NCBI GenBank assembly: GCA_014529385.2
Contig: CM043953.1
Span: 93,379,342-93,439,341 of the forward strand
DNA from: Adiantum capillus-veneris
Lineage: Eukaryota > Streptophyta > Polypodiopsida > Polypodiales > Pteridaceae
Direction of reading: 5' to 3'
DNA length: 60,000 nt
The stretch's first letter is position 1. The number at the start of each line of letters is the position of its first letter. The notes beneath the pieces were generated by a model. It ran no database searches, was not told the origin of the DNA, and saw nothing but the letters and a program-made list of their open reading frames with translations. Positions 11,713 through 23,810 of this stretch are shown here, in pieces. Made by a program: the position numbers and the translations under genes.

Positions 11713-13038
11713 ATGTGGTGTAGTCCACAACCCATTGACATCGCACAACTAGAGGCTAAGGAGCAACAAAAACGTACAAGACTCCAACGAGAGGCCAACT
11801 TGGGAGTTACACATGCATTCCACGTTGAAACAGAGGATGATTGGTTGGACTCTAACACACCTCTGCGATACCTTATTGAGCTAAATAGCGCCTATGGAAA
11901 AGTGCTTTATAACGCATTATTGGATACAGGAGCTCAACATAATTTTTTATCCTATGGAGTTTGGTGCCATCTAGGAAAACCACCCCTATCCACAAGCACC
12001 ATCCAAGTCAAGGATGTCAATAAGAAGGAGACCACTGTTTTTGGAATCCTACACACTCCTGTTATTTATGACAATGGAACCGTGGTTCAAAGCTTTTTGG
12101 TCATGCCTATTGGTACTATGGAGGGTAATATAAACTTGGGGCGCAAATGGATGTCTGCAGTCAAATGTTATATCGATTGGGAGTATACGACGCAGAAACC
12201 AACTCATGGCCCTACGGCTCAAGGAATAACACGTGAAATCTCACCTCTTCATAACACGAAAAACAACAAAATATTGCCAATCCAAAAAGTCTCAACATCC
12301 TTGCTAGTAGCACAACCCTCTAAAGCTTCAACTTCCATGGCTACGACAGACAGTGCTACATCAAAGGCTCCACATGATCTGACCAAGGGTACATATCAAT
12401 GGGTCCCCAAGGTATCGTTATCGGACCCCTCTACGGTTCAAGTTAATTCACGAAGGAAACCTCAAAGAAAGGCGTCCACTCAGGTTAAGAAGGTGAAAAC
12501 CAAATCATGTTGGATTTCCAAACAACTATTAGAATCCCAAGGCTACTATGATGGAAATGATAGAATTTGGGTACCTAAACATAAATCGTGTCCTTTCCTA
12601 TTCACTACGAAACCATGTGAGTCAAACCTTGTGATTCCAAAGCCGATGGAAGACCGTGGGAAGGGAAAGATCATAGAATGCTACACACCTATTCCAGAGC
12701 TAGTCTGGGTTCCAAGGCAAAACCAATCTATTCGGCTTAGCTCAGGAAAGGGGGAGTTCCATGAATCTTCTAGCTCCTCATGTAATGCATCCATAGAGGT
12801 AAAAGCTTCTACACAACCTCCAGCTACCATAGGCAGCCTCCATGAAGCTACAAAAGATTTGACACCTCCCATTGTTCAATTATTACCTGATGCACTACTT
12901 CAAGTTCGTTCATGGGAGAGTATCTTACCACCCTTGCAACTCGATGAGGCACTTAAGGTAATAGAGAACTATTGGCTAAAATCTTCACCTATTACCAATT
13001 GGAATAACTGGTTCCAAAAGGTGATGACATCCTTTTAA
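11713..13038 (+). CDS. Second aspartic-protease domain with WVPK-rich tail
   Basis: This is the longest intact frame of the element (441 residues). Residues 60-160 form a retropepsin-like fold with ALLDTGAQHNFLS (catalytic Asp71, codon 11,923, canonical D-T-G-A), a strand block and NINLGRKWM in place of the usual I-L-G-x-x-W/F. The rest is Ser/Thr/Pro/Lys-rich and repeats a W-V/I-P/S-K motif (QWVPK, CWISK, IWVPK, VWVPR). The motif also appears on the minus strand at 17.6-17.9 kb. The protease may have been able to process Gag, while the tail looks like a spacer. Confidence 0.75.
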   Translation: MWCSPQPIDIAQLEAKEQQKRTRLQREANLGVTHAFHVETEDDWLDSNTPLRYLIELNSAYGKVLYNALLDTGAQHNFLSYGVWCHLGKPPLSTSTIQVKDVNKKETTVFGILHTPVIYDNGTVVQSFLVMPIGTMEGNINLGRKWMSAVKCYIDWEYTTQKPTHGPTAQGITREISPLHNTKNNKILPIQKVSTSLLVAQPSKASTSMATTDSATSKAPHDLTKGTYQWVPKVSLSDPSTVQVNSRRKPQRKASTQVKKVKTKSCWISKQLLESQGYYDGNDRIWVPKHKSCPFLFTTKPCESNLVIPKPMEDRGKGKIIECYTPIPELVWVPRQNQSIRLSSGKGEFHESSSSSCNASIEVKASTQPPATIGSLHEATKDLTPPIVQLLPDALLQVRSWESILPPLQLDEALKVIENYWLKSSPITNWNNWFQKVMTSF

Positions 13039-14577
13039 AGTATGATCTACCCAAGGAAGGGGGAGTCTTCATTCACGTCAGCTTCTTGAATTATTTTCCT
13101 CTTACTCTTCTTTCCTTGACCCTTGAGCTTTCCAAATTTAGGGATTGTATATGTATAGATATATAGTAACTAGCCACCCTAGTTTAAAACAAGCCAAAAA
13201 AAAGGGTAAAGAGCAAGAGCAATTAGCAAACAAGTGTGCATAATACTAGTCAAAATCATTGACCCAGACCTACACATGTCACATTAGGTACACTGAAACA
13301 AAAACCTATGTCATCAAACACCTAACCATCCTCTATTTGTGTTCACAGATATGACTGATTCTTACGAATATTCTTTTTACTTGTTGCAAGTAATGCATGT
13401 ATGTTATTCTCATATTTTCTCTGAATGGGAGTCAGTTGAAACACTCGCTTGTGATAGAAATGTTGAGGAGTTAGAGTGGCTGGCCCGCCTCTTGACTACG
13501 ACGGATCCCTATTCTATCGAGAAGTTTGCCCATTTGCCCAAGTTTACCCTTTTGCCCAGACTGACTATGCACACCTTGTGACATTCCTAACAATATTCTG
13601 CAGAGAAGAGGACGAGGAAGATAATGGTGATTGGACATACGAGACACACGGCCTTACCGAAGAGGATTACACCTACCTTGATGATGAGGATGACGGGTTA
13701 GCCTTAGAGATACCGATCGAGCTCTCCAACCTCCACTTAGTTTGATCCTCATCACTCGAGTGATGGAGGGTAGGTAGGATTAGTACGATAAGAGTGTTTT
13801 TGTTTTAGATTTTAGTGATTAGAAAAGTTCTTTTTTCTCACTGATGTACCTCCGGAAGGTGGATGTTTGGTGGTGACTATTGGGCAGTTTGTGACTACAT
13901 AAGGATGCCTCCGAAGGACAACGACAATGGATGTTTACATGTTACAACGGATGTTCTCCATTATATCAGGTGTACTACTTTCTTTTATCTATGCTTTTCA
14001 CAGCTACATGTTTGCATCTTGTCATTTGAGTTTCTAACAATGCATAAAATTTATGAAGTTGTGACATTGCCAATCTAAATGCTATAATTTTTTCAAACTT
14101 CTAGTACTTTGTTCTTCTCTTTAAGTTTGGCCTATTAGTTGGCTTTAAGTAGGTATCAGGACCTTAGGCTAAACTAGGTCACTTAATTGCTAACTTTAAT
14201 TCCTAAATAGTCTATTAATTGTAGTAACTTTAGTAATGTTTTAGGCTATGAAGATATAGTTCTCTCTAGCTTATTCCACCTAAGTGTGACTCGTGTTGTG
14301 GAAGTCTATGTGTTAAGATGGTATTTGAGACCTCGAGTCTCCCAGATGCTGGTATTTGAGACCTCGATTCATTCATGTACTACGCTTGTTCTAGTTGGCA
14401 ATGTTACAATTCATGAATTTTTTGACATTTCCTAGAATATCATGTATGTATCTCACTTATTGCACGCCTGCACATGCTGCCTTTGAGCTTTCACAATGTT
14501 GTTTTTCTTCTGCCAGGTACTCCTATTGTGGATCTTGATGCTACACTGTTATATTCTGAGGGCGGAATCTACATCAA
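13039..14577 (+). other. 3' internal region with a short acidic ORF
   Basis: Overlapping open pieces at 13,339-13,581 and 13,476-13,745 encode no known domain; the second ends in an Asp/Glu-rich stretch (EEDEEDNGDW, DDEDDG). The rest is non-coding. A 31-bp wording, GGTATTTGAGACCTCGA, is repeated near 14,321 and 14,351. There is no RT, RNase H or integrase trace. Confidence 0.45.
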
Positions 14578-14588
14578 GAAGGGGGGCA
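14578..14588 (+). other. Polypurine tract
   Basis: GAAGGGGGGCA directly precedes the 3' LTR. In LTR elements this RNase-H-resistant purine run primes plus-strand DNA synthesis. Its position confirms the plus orientation. Confidence 0.75.
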
Positions 14589-14830
14589 TGTTAACCACCG
14601 GCGTCCACTTCTAGTAGTCATGGGTCGGGCTTGTTGGTCTAATAGGAAAAGGGTAAGAGTGATCGCCGATGAGAGGCGCACTCTAACTGGAACATTCAAG
14701 GGTTAGTTGGCTAAGCATGGACGTCCAAGTGTGAATGGACGAGCTCATATAAAAGTCACCTAAACCTAAAAATCACTTATTCTCTCATTTGTGTAATTGA
14801 AAAGTGCTCTTGCTCTTCTTCTTCATCTCC

Positions 14831-14915
<85 letters not shown>

Positions 14916-15137
14916 GGGACGGCCCGACGGGGGTGAGGTGGTTGAGCGCGACACGACGGTAGCTCTCTCTTCTTTGCGGCGAGGAATCCTCCATGAAGGC
15001 GAGTGTAGGGTGGTGAGTGACACACCCTTGCTCTCTTGAGCTTGCTAGATTAATCTGGTTGTGTGCTTGCAGTCATTTGTGGCTCGCACAGAGTGTACGG
15101 CAAGTCCTTGCTTTGACACGTGCGATAGATGCACACA
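14589..15137 (+). repeat. 3' LTR of the gag-PR-PR element
   Basis: This 549-bp LTR matches 4,430-5,003 from TGTTAACCACCGG to GATGCACACA. Its TATA box lies at 14,748-14,754 and its GT/GA tract at 14,833-14,911. The target duplication GGAGT follows at 15,138. Confidence 0.9.
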
Positions 15138-15142
15138 GGAGT

Positions 15143-17600
15143 GGTACCTATAGCTTTCTCTTGATAAATAAATCACTCCTAGGCTATGCACCAGCACTCT
15201 AATTCTTGTCTTACGTCCCTCTATAATTGTTTATGATCGGAAAAAGAAATTCGGCCAAGTTATGGTCATCTAGGGTATTCTGATCGACTTGAAACTGCTC
15301 TAGTAGGTCTATGTGGTCTAACTTAAGCTTTTTTTGGAAAAAATCTAAGTCACAGACCTAAGATTTGTCTGTTCGTGACTTGTTGGTGGATAAAAAATGC
15401 GCAAAATGCATATTTTAACCTATATTGAAATTCAATCAGCTTTTTTCTTAACTTCCTATCACAGTAGGTCCTACTAAGTGTGTTTGCGCTTTAGATGTGG
15501 AAATTCTTGACTTTGCATTGCTTTTCGCAATTTTGGGGCCAGTTTTTGTCTTTTAAACTGAAATGGACAAGATTTGTCCCTTTGTGACATTTTTAAGTCT
15601 AAATTTATCATGGTTTGTACTTGGGGACTCATTTGAAGTCTTGGTAGAATCATCTTGACGAGAGCTCTCTGCTTGTCAATCAATATCTGTATCTGAGCTT
15701 GGTGGCAGTAACCGCGGTTTGTGTTGCTGATATCATTTTTGGCTTTTGTTCATAAATTTGGTATATGTAGCCTATGCTCCTCTCTTTATGTCATGCTTGG
15801 TTCATTTAGATCCTTGAATCTTCATTTTTTGCCCAAAAACTGTCTTGTCCATGTCTGGTGACCTAGGTCTTTAGAGGTCTATTTCTACCCCGATCAGTTT
15901 TCATCACTTTTGACCTCATGCTTCGATTCCTTGTTCGATTTTTGACTTGTAGAGTACCCACATGACGTACTTTTGTCCACCATAATGACTTCTATGCTTG
16001 AAAAGAAAAAGGATTGTCTTGGAGTGGCAGTGGTTGTGATTGCTGCCAACTATGACAGTTTTTTGGTTTTGGTCATATATCTTGTATATTCAGCTCATGC
16101 TCTTTCCATCTAGGTTATGCTTAATGAATTTGAAGCTCAAAATATTTAAACCTAGGCCAAAAATATTGGCTCGTCATATAACTTGGTTTGCAGGGGTGGC
16201 TTTTTACTCCAACCACTTTTTACCAAATTTGACACTAAATTTGCACTCCTCTTTAAATTTTTGATTTGTAGAGTACTCACATGCTATAGTTTTATCCATT
16301 TTATTGGCCTCTATGTTTGAAAAGACAAAAGGTTGTAGATGTGGCACCAATTGTGGTTGCTACTAATTGTGGCCAAACCGGGTCAAAGTGGTATGGTTGG
16401 GTTTCTCTTGATGAGTAGAGTTCATTTATGCTTTCCATGACTTATATCATCCGGGATTTGGACATTATACATAGTTTTCTTTGTTTTATCCATTTTATTG
16501 GCCTCTATGTTTGAAAAGACAAAAGGTTGTAGATGTGGCACCAATTGTGGTTGCTACTAATTGTGGCCAAACTGGGTCAAAGTGGTATGGTTGGGTTTCT
16601 CTTGATGAGTAGAGTCCATTTATGCTTTCCATGACTTATATCATCAGGGATTTGGACATTATACATAGTTTTCTTTGTTGTGAAACAAGCCTTCAGTTAG
16701 TTATGGTTCAGTGATGGTTTTTTGTTCATATTCAAATCTTCCTTGTGGCTTCATATGGACATGTTTGAGCTATCCATGAGGAAATTCATGCATTCGCACT
16801 CCTTTTTAGGTGTTCACAGCAGTTTTGGTGAAAAATGGTGCGGTTTTGGATATTTCAACGTAATTTGAAATCTGTGGTGCTTTTTTTTTGGATTCTTTTT
16901 AGGATAGCTTCATCTCATTTCCATTGAACAATAGGACTCAAAATTCTTGAAAAAACCATTCTTTTTAAGCTGTTTCAACCTGCTTTTAGTTGGTACTCTG
17001 ACTTTATTGTTTTTGCTCGTCTGACCTGTTTTCTCATCCATTTTGACTTTGGGTGGTACTTGTGAGATTCTCTAAGCTAAGGGAAGCTAACCATATCATT
17101 ATTTCTCAGTTTTGTGGTGGCACCAATTACGGTGGTTGCCATCTTGAGAATTTCTGGGAACTTTTTATATGGTTGGATTCCCCTTGCTTTGCTGGTTCTT
17201 TTAAGCTTATGCATGCTTGATTTGGAGCTTTGGATACTTGTAGATTTGATATTTTTGGTATGAAACTTGTGGGACCTTTTTGCATGATTGGGTGAGTTTT
17301 AGGTGGTCATTTTCACTTTGGGTGGTACCTGGGAACTCCTCTCATCATGGTAAGCATGTAGGTACCTTCATATCTTCATTTACGATGATGGATGGCACCA
17401 ACCGCGGTTGCTTCCATCTTGGAAAGGTTGGCATACCTAGTGCTGCTCTTGATGGTTGAATGAATGACTCTCCTCTTCCGTATTTACATCTTTGTCAGCT
17501 CCTTTTTGTTGTGTCTTTACCTGCTCCTGGATTTTTAGCTTATCGAGCTCTTGAAGTCCTTGTAGGATCCATGGACTTAGATGGTTGCTACGCGGTTAGT
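15143..17600. repeat. Degenerate repeat tract, right of the LTR-element insertion
   Basis: The tract contains loosely repeated sentences built on GTGGCACCAAT-GTGGTTGC and TTGTAGAGTACCCACATG, spaced a few hundred bases apart. It looks like old tandem or 3' untranslated retroelement sequence continuous with 3,880-4,424. No gene can be supported; open frames are short and lack motifs. Confidence 0.55.
16289..16676. repeat. 194-bp direct tandem duplication
   Basis: Two adjacent copies start GTTTTATCCATTTTATTGG at 16,289 and 16,483, an offset of 194 bp. They are almost identical, with only a few differences, so the duplication is much younger than the surrounding degenerate repeats. Confidence 0.9.
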
Positions 17601-17609
17601 TTGTCGTAT

Positions 17610-18640
17610 CTATGAAAGAGTCAGAAGTTTATGTAGCATCCAATGATGGAGGGAGAGACTCGCTCTTTTATAACTATATTGTAACCGTAGTAGGAGGTAA
17701 GATAATTCAAGTTGCATAGCGGTGACAATAGTTTTTTTGGTTTTATTTGGGATCCACTTCTTTGTGCTCATTGGTTGCTTCATTGATGATGCTCGTTTGG
17801 GAACCCATACTTGTCCTTGCTTTGTATTTGTTTGAAGAGACTTCTTTGGGATCCACCTTGTCTTTGTGTGAGTCAACAGTGGTCTTTGCTTCATCACTTG
17901 TATGCTTAGTTGCGGATGGGATTCAGACTTTGAGAGTAGATACTTTAACCATTTTGGAATCCAAATGAACTCCTAACTTCTTTGTGCTTGAATCAACTTC
18001 TTTGGAACCCACATCAGAGTTGTGGAAGCTTGCGACTTTACAACTTTCTTAGCTGTTCTTGCCTATTTGGATTGTTTTCCTTTTGGTGTTAGATCTTGTG
18101 ATTTTTCACTGGAGATCTTTGTCTTCTTGATCCATACCTGCTTTTGGCCGAGCTGGCTCTTTGGTATCCATATTTGTCAAACTTTTTGGCTGTGACTTAT
18201 TGTTCTTTGCTTTCAGCCTTCCACGATTGTTATGGAAGCTGCTAGTGAGGGTGATGACCTGAGTTCCTGCTAAGTGATGTCACAAGAATCACCACTGTTG
18301 CTACTATCCTCATCGAGGTTGAATTCTAAAGGTGCCAAACAAGTCGTTGATAAGGTAAACCATAAGATTCCCCACTGTCGCTTTTTGTTGAGATGCTATC
18401 ATTATCAAGGTTGATATCCAACGCTTTCCCTTTGTGGTTTGGCTGGTTATGGAAAGTTACTATTTGTTTGCTATTTTGGAGGCACTTTTCTATCCAATTG
18501 ATTAGAACATTGTTAGCTCGTTGTTGCCATGGTCGTTTTCTTCTTGATTGAGTATTTTCTTTCTCTATAGGAGCCACATATGAGGATGCTTGTTGCGGTT
18601 GTGTCACCACTCGGGACTTCAAAATCCACTTCTGATGCAC
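17610..18640 (-). pseudogene. Retroelement spacer fragment with W-I/V-P-K motifs
   Basis: On the minus strand, 17,610-17,897 encodes RWIPKK, QVWVPK and KWIPNK within a Lys/Thr/Gln-rich sequence. Further upstream, 18,326-18,640 encodes a basic, Gln/Asn-rich stretch (RRKRPWQQRANN). Such W-V-P-K spacers occur in plant Gag-Pol polyproteins and in the second protease ORF at 11.7-13.0 kb. The primer-binding site at 19,436-19,444 on the same strand suggests this is the 5' internal region of a minus-strand LTR element. No catalytic domain remains. Confidence 0.5.
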
Positions 18641-19391
18641 TTTAGTCTCATAGAGGTGACATTTGTTTCTAGGTCTTTGATTTGGACAATCATAAAATCG
18701 TGCATTAGTTAATTAAGGCTTGGTTTATGTCACTTACTGGCTTGTCCGCATTTTCATTGTTTGCATCCTCTTGAAGCTCCAACTGTTCTACGGAGTCATA
18801 GAACTCGTCTTTTGATTCGCGATATTCCTTTGTTTGGTCTTCATCTCGAGAACTTGTTGATGCCGGGTTCTCTTCGTTTTCCTAGATCACACTCATTGCA
18901 AAGTAACGAACGGCATCAAAGCCATCTTTATCACAAAACTTTGTTGTTGAACCGTCTTGAATAGCACACACATCCAGAGTAGCCAGGATTGTGTTCCCAT
19001 TCTAGCGGCTCTAATGCTTCTTCAAGAAATGGTTATGGGACATAATCCTTATCTTCGATCGCCCTCTCTAGGATACATTCCTCTCACTTTAAGCTCTATA
19101 TATATATATGGAAGTTTTATAACTCAAGTTATGGAAAAAATATTGAATTGCTGTCAAGCTACCAAAATTTGAGTGACCTATTCAATCTACTTTAATTATA
19201 CACTCACAGAGACCTTAGTCCTTACTCAGAGTGAACCTTAGCCACCTGTTGAAGGGTTGCACCCCTCAAGAGTCAAGGCTTCATTCAAAATGCTGTTAAG
19301 CTCCTTCCCCAATCTCCTCGAGCTTCCATAGCTAAATTGCATATCAATGCATGCACGAGGAAGTCACTGCAAAGAGGACACTGTCTGCTAA

Positions 19392-19409
19392 AGCCGTGGT
19401 ACCACGGCT
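19392..19409. other. Perfect 18-bp palindrome
   Basis: AGCCGTGGTACCACGGCT equals its own reverse complement. It lies about 30 bp inside the minus-strand element, next to its primer-binding site, so it may be part of a leader hairpin. Function is unknown. Confidence 0.7.
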
Positions 19410-19435
19410 AGGCCACTCCCCCACCGCTTCAACTT

Positions 19436-19444
19436 TGATACCAA
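19436..19444 (-). other. Primer-binding site of a minus-strand element
   Basis: On the minus strand the bases read TTGGTATCA, the start of the initiator-methionine-tRNA complement used by most copia elements. The LTR begins directly to its right at 19,446. Confidence 0.6.
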
Positions 19445-19445
19445 T

Positions 19446-19645
19446 TGATAGGACCGTGGTGGGGGAGCATGTACCGTGGGTACGTGATCTGTAGTGAAGG
19501 AGATAGCACACAAAAATGGGTGGAGGAAACCTCATAAAATTGTGAGAGCCCCTTATTTTCTATACTATAATGAATAAGGTATGAGAAGTGGGCGTCCGTA
19601 CACTATGTCTGGTTGGGGGTACGACGCACTACCTTTCCCTCAACA
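19446..19645 (-). repeat. Short LTR next to the 19.4-kb PBS
   Basis: The 200-bp stretch begins TGATAGGACC and ends CCTCAACA, giving TG...CA ends. It resembles window bases 1-149. Being next to the PBS, it is the 5' LTR of a minus-strand element whose internal part runs left from 19,436. The matching 3' LTR was not found within the window. Confidence 0.5.
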
Positions 19646-22027
19646 ATGACCATGTCATTTGCAAGAGCCTAAGGTTTTATTCTTGCATACACGTTGTTCA
19701 TTGTGGTGACACTGACATTTGATAAGTCACTTTCAAGTACATTACCGATCATTAGAAAAACACACTCTATCCATCAATTCAAAGTTTTGTTTGTGTAAAA
19801 TATAGGACCTTTTTCCTCGTATAAATGACTAAGTTCTCTCGTTCTTAACCCACATGCATGTGTTGCTAACATTTGTGGACTTTGGCCTATGATTATGCTT
19901 TTGGGTGTACATCCTTGCTTACCTACATGGATCTTAGTCAAGAAATTGTCATGTGAGAGTCATGTACTTGATTGTATTGATAGATGTTTTTCAATCCCAC
20001 TATCATGTGAAAAGAAATAGTAAAAATGTCAAACATAGCTAGAATAAACCGAATGTGTATATATGTACATAATTTTAATAAGCTATCTATGCATAGGTAA
20101 AATGGTGGGATAAATATCCATCGTCATTCTTTCTCATGGGAACCCCATCTTTTGATTTATATTAACTTTATGTGTGCGTTATTAATAAGTGTGAATTTGC
20201 ATATGTATATTATAGTTGAGGGTTTTAAATAAATAGATTAAAATATCTTCACCTATACTTTTTTACTTTAAGCTTACCCATATAGCTTTCTATGCTACTC
20301 CTTGTATATATCCACAAGGTAATAAATAAGGTTGATAATATCTCCACATGGGAAATTAGCTTTGGGAGGACTTTTGCAAAATGCAAGCTAGCTTGTAGGA
20401 CATGTACATTTCTAGGAAGTTAAGGAGATTTGAATGCAAAAGACATGAGGTGTTGGCTCCACATTTGATTTGAAAGAAGGAGTCATGCATTTCAACAACC
20501 TACAAGCCTAAACAAGAGGATAGACATAGGTTTTATCCAAAGTCATGGTGGACAAAGGTACACATAAAAAATTAGACATATAAGATATTTTCAAGAGCTT
20601 GGTGACATGTGTGCAGCTTCTACACTTTTCCACAAAGCCCTAAAATGCATTTATGCACTTCCAAACAACCCATTCTCTTTTTACCCATTTTTTATTTCCT
20701 TACACACTCTCATTACACAAACACACACACACATACCACCATTAGTAGCTTGGGGTAGATTTAGCATGGAGAAGATCATTAGAATCAACCATGGCTTCCA
20801 TTGTATATACCTTCATGTTTTTGCAACTCTCTACCATTAGTCATCTTTTTTCTCTTTCTCCTTCTCATGCACACATCTCCAATGATTCAAAATATTCTAA
20901 TTTATTCCACCTATGACAAAGAGGACAAAAGGTTGCAATTAGCGAGAGATTAACTAATTCAAATGGACTCCAAGCACCGGATGTAAAAGATGAGGGCAGT
21001 TATTCTTCATTTCCTCTACACCGACAGACAAGAGAATCCTACGCGATTTCTTCTAATTTTTCATTTTATACACCTTACCATTGTAAATTTTCATTATGTA
21101 AAAATATTAACTAGAGTTCTAACCTACTAACCTCAAATCTAGTCCTACCACCTATCTCTTCACCTACAAAGATTTATTATGTGTAATTAAAAGTGATCAT
21201 ACAAACTATTATCCCTCCAAAAACCTAAAAATGGAGGGTCTCTCTTTGTAATGAAAAACAAATGAGAAGAAAAAGTGAGAAGTCTATAGAAGAAGAGTGC
21301 GAGAGGAATTGTGAGAGAGGCTAGAAGCTTTGTGCAAGAAGCCTTGAAATATGCTATGCTAGCTTGTGAGTGCAAATAGCCATACCCTTTGTCTAATGCT
21401 TGAATGCTAAAGGTTGATGTGGTTTGAGTGTTTAATTTCTAACATGATTGAGTTGGTTGCATGAATCACGCACGTGAGCGTGCCATTCCACTTGCAAGGC
21501 AATCCATCCTTGTCATTGTGAACACAAAATTGCAATTCCAATGTATCATTCATCGAGTTTTTAGTCTTCGTAGATTAGGAAAAATAAATACATCAGTAAA
21601 TCCTTTCATTCTACCTCTCATTAGGTACGACCTTAACTTGGATGTGTATATCTTTATTTTACTTTAGGCATTATGTTATATGGTGCATGTGTGTACTATG
21701 GATGGTAGGTCGGGAATATATTTCTATCTATTTCATTTTGCATCTCATATTAGGATCAACGTCACAATTAGTAAGAAGATCCATTTTCAAAATCGCATGG
21801 TTATTCTTTTTGGTACACAAAAGGTCGCAAAAATTCTTGCATCTCCACAACCTATTATTTTTCCTCTGATTAACTATCAGACTTTGTTTGATGTACATGT
21901 TTTCATTCTATTGTAAAAGAAATTGCATCCTTGTAAAACATTGTGTGTGCTTTTTCTCTCACAAAATAAAAAGTGATGTGTATCTAGGATTCCCGTACCT
22001 TCGATTGAACCATTTTCTCTTACAGCC
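19646..22027. other. AT-rich intergenic sequence
   Basis: No gene is supported. Open frames are short and lack motifs. A (CA)n run occurs near 20,715. This region may include the 5' LTR of the gypsy element starting near 22 kb, but I could not find its pair. Confidence 0.4.
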
Positions 22028-22438
22028 TTGATTGGGCTCGAAGAAGATATCTTGTTTGAAATTGTGAGAAGGATTCCTCACTCAACATGGGTGGAAATTG
22101 AAGACAACAAGCTGCATATCAATTGCTACTACCTTACTGCCTTCAACAAACACAAAGATTTCTCTTTTATACAACTTGTTTGTACTTTGGAGATTGTTGA
22201 GAGAGTGCAATTTATCACTTGGGATATTGTTACCACCTGGGACTAAGAAAATGAAGTGCTAGAAATTTTCATTGATCACTTACATTTTGAGGAATTCCAA
22301 CCCTTTCTAGAGGTAATCAATAGAGTCTCCTTCTACACTGACCAAACATCTCGTGACCTCATTGAAGCTTGGTTAGCCAATGACAAGGAGCTAGGGTGTT
22401 TTTTCTTGACTTCACCATTTTCTAGTGATTGGTTGTGA
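22028..22438 (+). pseudogene. Unidentified ORF, 5' part of the decayed gypsy element
   Basis: Two open pieces (22,028-22,246 and 22,256-22,438) share one frame, separated by a single TAA. The roughly 135-residue product is rich in Leu, Ile, Phe and Trp with acidic residues (FIDHLHFEEFQPFLEVINRV). No domain was recognised. It lies upstream of gag zinc knuckles in the same orientation, so it may be the N-terminal Gag region. Confidence 0.4.
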
Positions 22439-22947
22439 GTCTCTTGTTTTTTATCCCTATTGTAATCATTGTGTTTGTGAAATGGAAGATCAACGATAAA
22501 TGTCACGATGCCCTCTTTTCTTTGGAGAGATTGGTGAGTAAGCTGAGTTGTTAATTGCAAACTTTCACATGGAGTTGCATATAAATCATCAAGAAAGACA
22601 TATCAAGAAATACTGGGCTGATGTGAGGCCACCACCACCTACCAAAAATGGAGGAGAGACTTTCCACCTCCACTAGATCCTAGTGTGTATGTAGTAGAGG
22701 TATTTCATCCATCTCAAAGGAGTGATGGGGTCATAGAATCAAATGGGGTAGCAGTGGTTCATCCACTGAGAATTTAGATTCCTGTAACAGCTCTAGTACA
22801 TCTGGTAGTGATTCAGATGAGAAAATCAAGGGTAAAGGAAAGAAAGGATCTTGGTCATGAAAAATTGAAGAAATATCTAGAGAGATTGCTAAGATTTCCC
22901 AGATTAGACCTTTTGTTAGAAAGATCGAAACCTGGTGCTCCAAATGA

Positions 22948-23660
22948 AAATCTAGAGATAAGGTCTCGAATGAATATCCATAATGCACTTATTGTAAGTA
23001 TTATTAACTATATGCAAGTCTTTGGAGTACTTTGAGTTATGACCATCTTTGCAAATCTAGAGATAGGGTCTCAAATGAATATCCACATTGCACTTATTGT
23101 AAGGATTATGGCCATCTTTGGAATAATTATGCCATTCGGATTCATCACTCCAAGGAAGGCAAAGATATATCCTTGATAGCATTACCAATGCAAAACCAGT
23201 AAAAACAAAAGGAGCCAGTGAGTCCAAAGAAAAAATTACAGGCACTAGTGGGACTGGTAATGACCGAGGGTAGATACCTAGGGGGTACTGGCTGAGGTAG
23301 AGAGTATGGGAATTTTCATCGCAAAAGTTTTGACTGCTACAATTGTGAAAAGTATGGGAATTTTGCAGCTCAATGCCCAAAGGTAGTCAAAACTAAAGAA
23401 CCTGATGTGAAGGCAACAAAACCAGTGCCGATCTGGGTAGTAATTGAAAGCAAAGGAGTAATCATCGAAGAAATTCTAGAGGAGCTCCAACAGCTAGTAA
23501 CTTTGAGGCCAAGAAGTGGAAATAGCAGAGAGAGGTTTGGAAGGCCAAGGGCAAAGCCAAGGTAGTGGATAGTGAGCAGCGAGAACTCGTAGCCAAGATT
23601 ACGGAGAATCTGTCTAAAAATCTACCAGAACAATTAGAGTGTTTTGAGGCTTGCATCATC
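22948..23660 (+). pseudogene. gag: Gypsy gag, zinc-knuckle region
   Basis: Two degenerate CCHC knuckles are readable. CTYCKDYGHLWNNY lies near 23,092 and lacks the last Cys. CYNCEKYGNFAAQC lies near 23,330 and has Asn in place of His. Frames are closed by many stops. A block starting AAATCTAGAGATA is duplicated at 22,948 and 23,054, an offset of about 106 bp. This is the nucleocapsid part of the gypsy element whose polymerase resumes at 38,139. Confidence 0.65.
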
Positions 23661-23810
23661 TAGAAGATCCCAACGCAATCTTCTGAGAAGCGACAGACAA
23701 AGCACTTAGTATCTGGAATTGAAGAATCTATGATTGCTACAGTACAAGGTCATGTGGAAGAAGTCAGACAAGTTAGCTTAGGCTTGGCCAAGACTAGCAC
23801 AACTGAACTG

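Larger units (their letters stand above)
4430..15137 (+). mobile_element. Complete non-autonomous LTR retrotransposon (gag-PR-PR)
   Basis: The element is bounded by two LTRs, each starting TGTTAACCACCGG and ending GATGCACACA. The 5-bp target duplication GGAGT is perfect at 4,425-4,429 and 15,138-15,142. A primer-binding site follows the 5' LTR and a purine tract precedes the 3' LTR, so the plus strand is sense. Inside are gag, CCHC knuckles and two retropepsin-like domains. No reverse transcriptase, RNase H or integrase motif was found in about 9.6 kb of internal sequence, so the element needed enzymes from a partner. All gag frames are broken by stops. Confidence 0.9.

Noticed and set aside
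21461-21916. Overlapping short plus-strand frames at 21.4-21.9 kb
   Set aside because: Low complexity, AT-rich composition, no domain and no splice or element context.
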